Part shown: piece by piece, positions 58,111-64,000 of the stretch
How the letters are laid out: each line of letters begins with the position of its first letter
Position numbering within the stretch: position 1 is the first letter of the stretch
Source of the DNA: Phlegmacium glaucopus
Taxonomy: Eukaryota; Basidiomycota; Agaricomycetes; Agaricales; Cortinariaceae
Direction: 5' to 3'
Length of the DNA: 64,000 nt
NCBI GenBank assembly: GCA_015039465.1
Contig: MU129998.1
Location: 276,437-340,436, forward strand
Program-made: the position numbers and the translations under genes
The notes under the pieces: model-generated
What the model saw: only the letters and a program-made list of their open reading frames with translations
What the model was told of the DNA's origin: nothing
The model's database searches: none

Positions 58111-59046
58111 AAGTACAAGCACAGAGAAGTCATTATCATTCAGTCATCTTCCTCTATTACTGTCTATTTTCTTGGTATGTGTTTGATGACAGGAAGTATG
58201 TGCAAGAGAGCTATAATTATTAATTTCCAATCTCTTACTAATGTTACAATGTAATTGGACAGTATGTAAGTGCATAGTGTAAGGAAAGTAATTCCCTTAC
58301 GATTGAACAATGGACCCATAATATATTACCAGAATGGGATAGGGCCACCAGACGGCCCAACGAAGCATGTTATATTTAGTGTATGCCACACACATTTTCT
58401 CTCATTGTCCTATTTACTTAAAATACTGGACTTTTGTACCGTAATAAATCAGTTGAATACTCCCCCGTAAAATTCATTCTCAAAGAGCTCAGACACGAGT
58501 TCTACTTTTATTTCTATTTACAAAACACAGGTAGTCTATTTCGGAGTAACGAAAGTCCGTTACCGAAAGGAGCTTGTGCTAGTAATTCAGAAACTCGAAA
58601 CAATTCATCCCGAAAACTCTTGCTGCTTGAAACATTTGAGGACGGAGTCCTTGACCTCTCGCATTAATATATAATACCTATTTCTACGGTAGTACAAACT
58701 ACTGCATCACAATAGGCCATATTATTATTATTACTAACCCAATTGGCATATTATTTGGGCAGCATGCATGTTGGAGATGTTATCTCTATCATTTACTTCA
58801 TGACATACATTTGTCAACAGACTGTATGTGCAAACAGTTTGTGATCAGTCTTTTTCTCTACTTATGGAGTGCCATTATTTATAGAGGGTAAGTATTACAA
58901 GTACTCTTAATATTGTTTTTTACCCTGTAACAACATTTGGTGATTATTTTTTTTACATCATTGCCATCTTTATACTCAATTTTATTTATTCAGTTTTCAT
59001 ATATTTCAATGTTTAGGATACCATTTCTGAAATCACATCATCTATT
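58111..59046 (+). other. Diverged microexon-like units 67-70 and a 30-nt candidate exon
   Basis: Outside the homogeneous array the AG-NNN-GT pattern occurs four more times: GAA at 58193, TAT at 58263, ACT at 58821 and AGG at 58885, each with a GTAAG or GTATG donor. A 30-nt segment at 59017-59046 (TTTAG acceptor, ten codons DTISEITSSI, GTGAGT donor) is the next conventional exon candidate and keeps phase 0. A 434-bp insertion (58278-58711) splits this stretch. Confidence 0.5.
58278..58711. mobile_element. LTR-like insertion with ATAG flanks
   Basis: Ends TGTAAGG...CATCACA (TG...CA), flanked by ATAG at 58274-58277 and 58712-58715. Base composition and codon-free sequence differ from the array on both sides, and array-type spacing resumes after it. 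Perhaps a solo LTR; a 4-bp duplication is shorter than the usual 5. Confidence 0.5.
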
Positions 59047-59329
59047 GTGAGTATCTGCACTCTGGAAATGTAAAAAATGACAAATGTATTTTCAAAATTT
59101 CAAGCTTACTGGCCTATCTACCAACATGAACTTAACAGAAACTGCATATTGTGCAATTGGCATGCATCTGATTCAACTTTCTTTTCTATACTCTCTATAT
59201 TGACTTTTCTATTAGTTGCTGCCATTCTTGGCCACTTGTCTTTCTTTCTTCACACAGAATCACCACATAAAACTGACTCTTTGGAAAGAGCTGTCCAAAT
59301 TTACCAGTAATCAACTTGTGACACCTCTG

Positions 59330-59445
59330 TCAAGCAAGCACTTGAAAATATTTTTCAACTTGGAAATCTTTCCAAAGCCCCTCATGACAATCATGCATTG
59401 CTAGCTGAAGAGGCTGTACAGATTGCATTAAATAATCTCATATGT
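59330..59445 (+). other. Candidate last exon of the GTPase-like gene
   Basis: One frame reads SVKQALENIFQLGNLSKAP and HALLAEEAVQIALNNLIC, a plausible amphipathic helical segment, but a TAA lies just upstream in the same frame and no clean acceptor is visible. Tentative only. Confidence 0.25.
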
Positions 59446-60245
59446 ATGGATTTACAATTAACTATCTTTTATTTTTCAACAAGTACTCATTGGGAACTAT
59501 AGTAAGGAATTAAGCTAATGCAAATCATCATGACACTCTATGTGAAGAACCAAAAACAGAAAAAAAAAAACATGTAGGCAGGGAGAAGAGCTCAGGATGG
59601 AATCATGGAATACTGGTGGATGTCTTTGTTTGTAATTGTAATTTGTAACTTGTGGAATGAATGATAGTGAAATTGTAACTTGAAGGGTCTTTGCTCAACT
59701 ACTTTTCCCAGATGAACTTTGTTAAAGTGTAACCTAAGGCTAGCACATCCCTGGCCCACATCTTTTAGAAGAGGATAAAAACAGCAATTGCATGATGGTG
59801 GTGGTGGTGGACTGTGGTGGTAATACAAGAGTAATGCAGTATAATTTTAATACAAAGTGCTGTAGGGGAAGAAGCAACCTGGATGTTATACATATATAAC
59901 ATACAGATTAAATGAGTGGTGGTGATTACAAATGCCAAACACACCCTTTCCAAATATGCATAGTGAATGAAGGATCAGAAGAAAGAATGAAGAAAAGAAT
60001 GACAAGGGTGAATGAGATTCATGTTGGTTTGGATGATTCAATAGATGGATGAGTTCCAGGATGTGTGGTATATTTATGTTGTTGACAAAAAAGAAAGGCA
60101 AAAGGAGAGTCTAATTTCTAAACAAAAAATTGCCCAATTTATTTTGTTAGGGAGTAACTATGGCATAGGTCACATGAGAAAAGGGCATCAGTTTTTTTCA
60201 ATCCAACTTCTGATGAAGCTTTCTGGAGTCTATGGAAAGGTGCCA
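59446..60245. other. Non-coding, with (GTG)n microsatellite
   Basis: A GTGGTGGTGGTGG run lies near 59800. No gene supported. Confidence 0.4.
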
Positions 60246-60807
60246 CCAATATTGATTGGTAGCATGGGTAAAAACTTAAAAAATTGCCATCATGAAAATA
60301 ATTGTATTTGGAATTCATTGATTCATTTTAGAATTGACCCTGAATTGTGTTCCTGGTCAACAAATCATTTCTTCAACATTATCTTCCTCATTGTTTATCA
60401 CTTCCCCAATGTCTTTTATCATTCTTACCATTGTCTACACTATTGACATGCTCCTAACAGTTTACCATCCCTTTATTCCCTGGCTAGAAATGTGACAAAA
60501 TGATCATTCTACTATTCACATCAGTCAACAACTTGCATTTGAACTTGTTTACAGTCCATCATTCCAAGAATGACCAATCTATGGACAGAATTTCCCATTA
60601 TGTACAAGGATTTGTCATCATCATTGTGGCTATGGACCCACAAATGTTCCCCTCAGCCATCTACCTTGCTGTCCCTTGCTCATGGATCACACTCAATCCC
60701 TTATCCTCCCTTATCCATTGCTTATCCTATCATTCACTGCCTTGGAGTCTGATCAGATTACTTGGAGTCCAATCGGATTCCGATCGGACTGGTGGGTGAG
60801 TGTAAAG
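60246..60807. repeat. Dispersed repeat R1, partial diverged copy, ending in GTGTAAAG terminus
   Basis: Starts ACCAATATTGATTGGTAGC and follows R1 in order (TGCCATCATGAAAATAA, CCTGGTCAA, ATTGTCTACACTATTGACATG) to about 60750. There GAGTCTGATCAGATTACTTGG-type palindromes and GTGTAAAG (60800-60807) show the right end of the CTTTACAC element family. Confidence 0.6.
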
Positions 60808-60904
60808 TCTTGACTTGGTCTCCCGACTGGGGATTGGTCCAATGAAGCCGACTACCAAAAGCTTCTTGCCCAGCCTTTTCAATGACTAGCCCACTGGAAC
60901 CGGT

Positions 60905-62008
60905 ATTGCGCACCAATACTGATTGGTAGCATGAGAAGAAAGCTTAAAAGTTGCCATCATGAAAATAAGCGGACTTTGAATTCACTTACCTATTTTGGAA
61001 GTGGCCCTGAATCACGTTCCTGGTCAATAAAATCATTTGTTCAACATTATCATCCTCATTGCTCATCATATCCTCAATGTCTGTCACCATGCTCTCCATC
61101 GTTTACACTATCGACATGCTCTTAAACATCTACCATCCATTTGTTCCTTGGCTAGCGATACAACAAAGCGATCAACCTACTATTCACATCAGTCATTGGC
61201 TCACGTTTGATCATATCTTTGGTCCATCATTTCAAGAACAGCCCTTTATGGACGCATCAGCTACATCTCCCATTATGTCAGAGGCTTTGTCATTGTTGTT
61301 GTCGCTATGGACCCACAAGTTTTCACTTCAGCCATCTATCTTGCCATCCCTCACTCTTGGATCACACTCAGTCCCTTATCCTCAATTATCTACCTCTTAT
61401 CTTATCATTCACTGCCAAAACCATCATTCACACAGTACATGAAGCCTTCCCACCCTCTTTATGACAACTTAGGAAGTCCAGGAGGATCATGACTAAGCAG
61501 GAATTGCAGATGAATCAGCAGCAGAGGATTATTCTCACAGTGTGTCAAGTGTTATCAAGGCTGCACGACATGGGATCATGGGCAAGTAGTATTTTCTTGG
61601 GAACAAGGCTGCACCTTTCAAGTGTTGACTCAGGACCTTTCACATTTTTGACATGACCACACGCCTATGGAGTTGATATATTTTTGCTATTGGACTATGT
61701 ACACTGCCTTCTCTTCTTTTCTCTCGCACTTTGACACTTTACAGATTTTTTTATTGTTCCTTCTTCTTTTCCATCATCTCAGTGGAGTTCCAGTGAATTC
61801 CTCCCTCAAGTTCGCTTTTTTACCCCCTTACTGTCAATCTTTCTCTCTGCTGCTATAGTCTTACTGAAGACTCTACCATCCACATCCTCATCCTCTACTC
61901 TCTTCTAACCAAGTGTGCTTACTAGTCTCTGGTTATACCTTCCCTAAATGAACACAGGGGGATATTCTGACCTAAAGTCTGGTCCAGTTCTCTCTGGTTG
62001 GTGTTATA
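60905..62008. repeat. Dispersed repeat R1, copy 2
   Basis: Matches 3926-5231 from GCGCACCAATACTGATTGG to CTCTCTGGTTGGTGTTAT. About 200 bp around the TATA-like region and one of the tandem internal blocks are missing here. Confidence 0.7.
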
Positions 62009-62400
62009 TAACAACACAAACAATGATTTATACCGGAACCTTCATACCTCTTTTATATAGCATCTTGTTCTTATCACAAATTCAAAAATTGTATGCCCTT
62101 CTTGATTACACTTTCTTGTGAACATGCCAACCAGGGTAGTTACCAGAAAGTAGAATTTTCTGAATTCAATCTTGGGTCCACCCAAATTCGAGTTTCCTGT
62201 GTGCTCAGGCTACCATTGCAAGAAATATATTTGGGTCACTATATGGTGACCGATGGGATATGTTTACAATAAAATTATTGGGCCACTTATGTGGGTGACC
62301 CATCCGCAACAGATGCATCAATGTTGTTGTTCTCTATATATATGCGCCAAAAAAAAAAGCCCCCCAAATAGACAGTCAGCCAGCTGACAACACTACCCGA
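62009..62400. other. AT-rich intergenic
   Basis: No gene or repeat recognised; an A-run lies near 62347. Confidence 0.4.
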
Positions 62401-63993
62401 CTATGACTCCCCAAGTTTATGATGTTTGCTCTGACCAGGAGTAATGCTAGACGCTGACTGCTTGTTGGACTTGGGAGATTCATCCACGTCAGCATCCATC
62501 AGGAACATGTGGATGGGAGTGGAGTCGGCTGTTGGGGTCGAGAGCTCCAGTGGGGGAAGCAATGCTGGCGTTGTGGGCTGGGGAGTTGGGGAGGCTGGAG
62601 TTGGAGTCAGAGTCAGAGTGGAGGGTTTGAGGATGGACTCTTCATGTGGGAGCCCGACTGGAACCTTGAGCAAGGCATTCAGTTTGTCTCCGGCCTCATG
62701 CAACACAACGTGTCAGGATGTTTCCTCCACCTGTTCCCAGATGGCCCTGACAGCTGCCCCAAACTTCTTATCCTGCCTGTTTGCAGTCTCTCAGAGCAAC
62801 TTGAGCCAGGTATCAAACCATTCCTGCGTTGTCTGGTTCTCTTGGGTGAGGCAAGCCACCGTTTGAGATAACTTGTCAATTTTCTCATCCTGCCGGCATG
62901 TTGCCAACTCGTAATCTTCAAGCTTCTTGAGAATATTAGGGGGGATAGACACCGCTAGAAAGAGTATCTATCAATTGAAAAAGAGAAGAAAAAAAGGATT
63001 GAAACAACTGACCACCGTATTGGCCAGGCTGGCCATGAGAGGGCTGAGTCAGGGCCTTCCTCTGTGTCTTCTGAGGTTTGGCAACTGGAACTTTGATCTC
63101 CATGGCGTTGTCATCGTCATTGTGAGCCAGCTCAGCAAGCTTTTTGCCAGTGGATGGGCCATCAGAAGCAGGCTGAGCATGCTTTTGATACAGGTGGTAG
63201 TGTCGGGAGCATGCTCAGCCTGCTTCTTGACCCGGGGTCCTGCAAGAGAGCACTTCAGTTTCCAGTGGTTGCACTCAAAACAGGTGGTGAGAGCGTTGGT
63301 GGCCTTTGGATTGATGTGACATCCATGGCCACGTTGGCTGCACATTTTTCACTTGCTGCTATTCTTCTCTATCCCATTGGTCAGGGGGAGAGGCTTAGAA
63401 GCCTGTGATGGCAGTGGGGATTTGGGTTCCGGTTCTCCAAAGGATTTGTTGTCCTCCAATAGGATCAGTACTTCAGAGATTGGGGCCTTTGACTTGCCCT
63501 TTTTTGATGGTCCTTCATTGCTCAGAACAATGCAGGCCATGAGTTGTTGTGGCTTCAGGCTTGGCATGGTTTTTTCACCAACTTTGTTGGTGGGCATTGG
63601 CATTGGCTTCAGGGAATTCAAGGTGGGGGAAGGTGACCGACTCCACTGATTGGGTGGGCCAATCCATTTGGTCACAGGTTTGTTGGTGCAGAAGTTGGAC
63701 ACAGCATCTTTGAGAGGCTGGTAATGGATATCGGGCTGATAGCCCTGCGATGCGACGTGATCGTAAATCAGGGCGACATGGTCCAGCATGGTGGTCTTCA
63801 TGCTCTGGCTGCCTTCAGATGTGTCACAAAGCCTGTTGAACTCATCAAAAAAGTCTTGGTGGTCTGGGGCATAACTCCCATCCTTGATTGCTCCCCACAG
63901 CTTCTTTGCCCAGCTGACCACATCAGTGTTATATTCTTGTTGTTCTGCAGCACCCATATTGGCCTTGGAGGGTTGAGTTGACTTGGAAGGCAT
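62401..63993 (-). pseudogene. Zn2Cys6-like, transposon-associated type protein gene, broken
   Basis: Starts at ATG 63993 (MPSKSTQPSKAN) and is open for 214 codons with a helical N-terminus (WAKKLWGAIKDGSYAPDHQDFF) and a Pro/Ser/Lys-rich middle. A TGA at 63351-63349 stands where the first cysteine of C-x2-C-x6-C-x12-C-x2-C-x6-C would be; the other five cysteines follow in the same frame (MCSQRGHGCH, CFECNHWKLKC). The frame then shifts at an inverted repeat (63164-63227) and continues as KHAQPASDGPS. After an intron (about 63008-62948), coiled-coil KLEDYELATCRQDEK and EWFDTWLKLL precede two more stops, and a Pro/Thr-rich end closes at 62401. It resembles the architecture at 1479-2498. Function unknown; inactive. 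Confidence 0.65.
63164..63227. repeat. Inverted repeat with 19-nt perfect arms
   Basis: AGAAGCAGGCTGAGCATGC (63164-63182) and its exact complement (63209-63227), loop 26 nt. It lies within the coding frame of the broken gene and coincides with a frame change. Confidence 0.8.
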
Positions 63994-64000
63994 TGTAGCA

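Noticed and set aside
59765..60101. His-rich small minus-strand frames near 59800
   Set aside because: Produced by a (GTG)n microsatellite.

Overview
The window reads as a piece of a mushroom-forming basidiomycete (Agaricomycetes) nuclear genome. Genes carry many short introns (about 45-65 nt, GTRNGN donors, YAG acceptors). The recognisable families are typical of this group: NACHT-WD40 NOD-like receptors, DUF6699 and DUF6533 proteins, a GRDP-like (former DUF1399) family, an AIG1/P-loop GTPase-like gene, and remnants of KDZ, hAT and chromodomain Ty3/gypsy transposons. I cannot name a species. No tRNA, rRNA or CRISPR was recognised.

Layout. 1-10.6 kb is a transposon graveyard: gypsy 3' end, a Zn2Cys6-like coiled-coil gene, an LTR, a long dispersed repeat, hAT and KDZ remnants, and a CTTTACAC-ended MITE-like element. 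10.6-39.6 kb is a segmentally duplicated block. Each unit holds, in order, a minus-strand NACHT-WD40 receptor, a divergent promoter, a plus-strand gene for an unrecognised basic protein, and GRDP-like copies. In unit 1 the receptor is readable and the partner gene broken; in unit 2 the partner gene is intact and the receptor frameshifted. The four GRDP-like copies are all damaged, one of them by two transposons with clear target-site duplications. A DUF6699 gene lies between GRDP copies 1 and 2. 39.6-53 kb is the most ordinary part: a short-chain dehydrogenase, two DUF6699-type genes, and a nine-exon DUF6533 seven-helix membrane protein followed by a 3' fragment of a paralogue.

53.1-59.4 kb holds the most striking structure. 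A degenerate G-domain gene ends at a phase-0 splice donor and runs straight into a 3.7 kb tandem array of about 66 units with a 56-bp period, with four more diverged units downstream. Every one of the 70 units reads [acceptor AG] - exactly 3 nt - [donor GT]. The triplet varies (24 different triplets, one of them a stop) while AG and GT never do. Substitutions next to the splice dinucleotides follow spliceosomal rules (no GAG acceptor, purine at donor +3 in all). The array looks like dozens of one-codon microexons separated by 53-nt introns, or a ratchet of recursive splice sites. 60-64 kb returns to repeats and a broken relative of the Zn2Cys6-like transposon-associated gene.

All gene models are hand-made from splice signals, reading frame and comparison between copies. 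No database search was run, and counts were made by eye.
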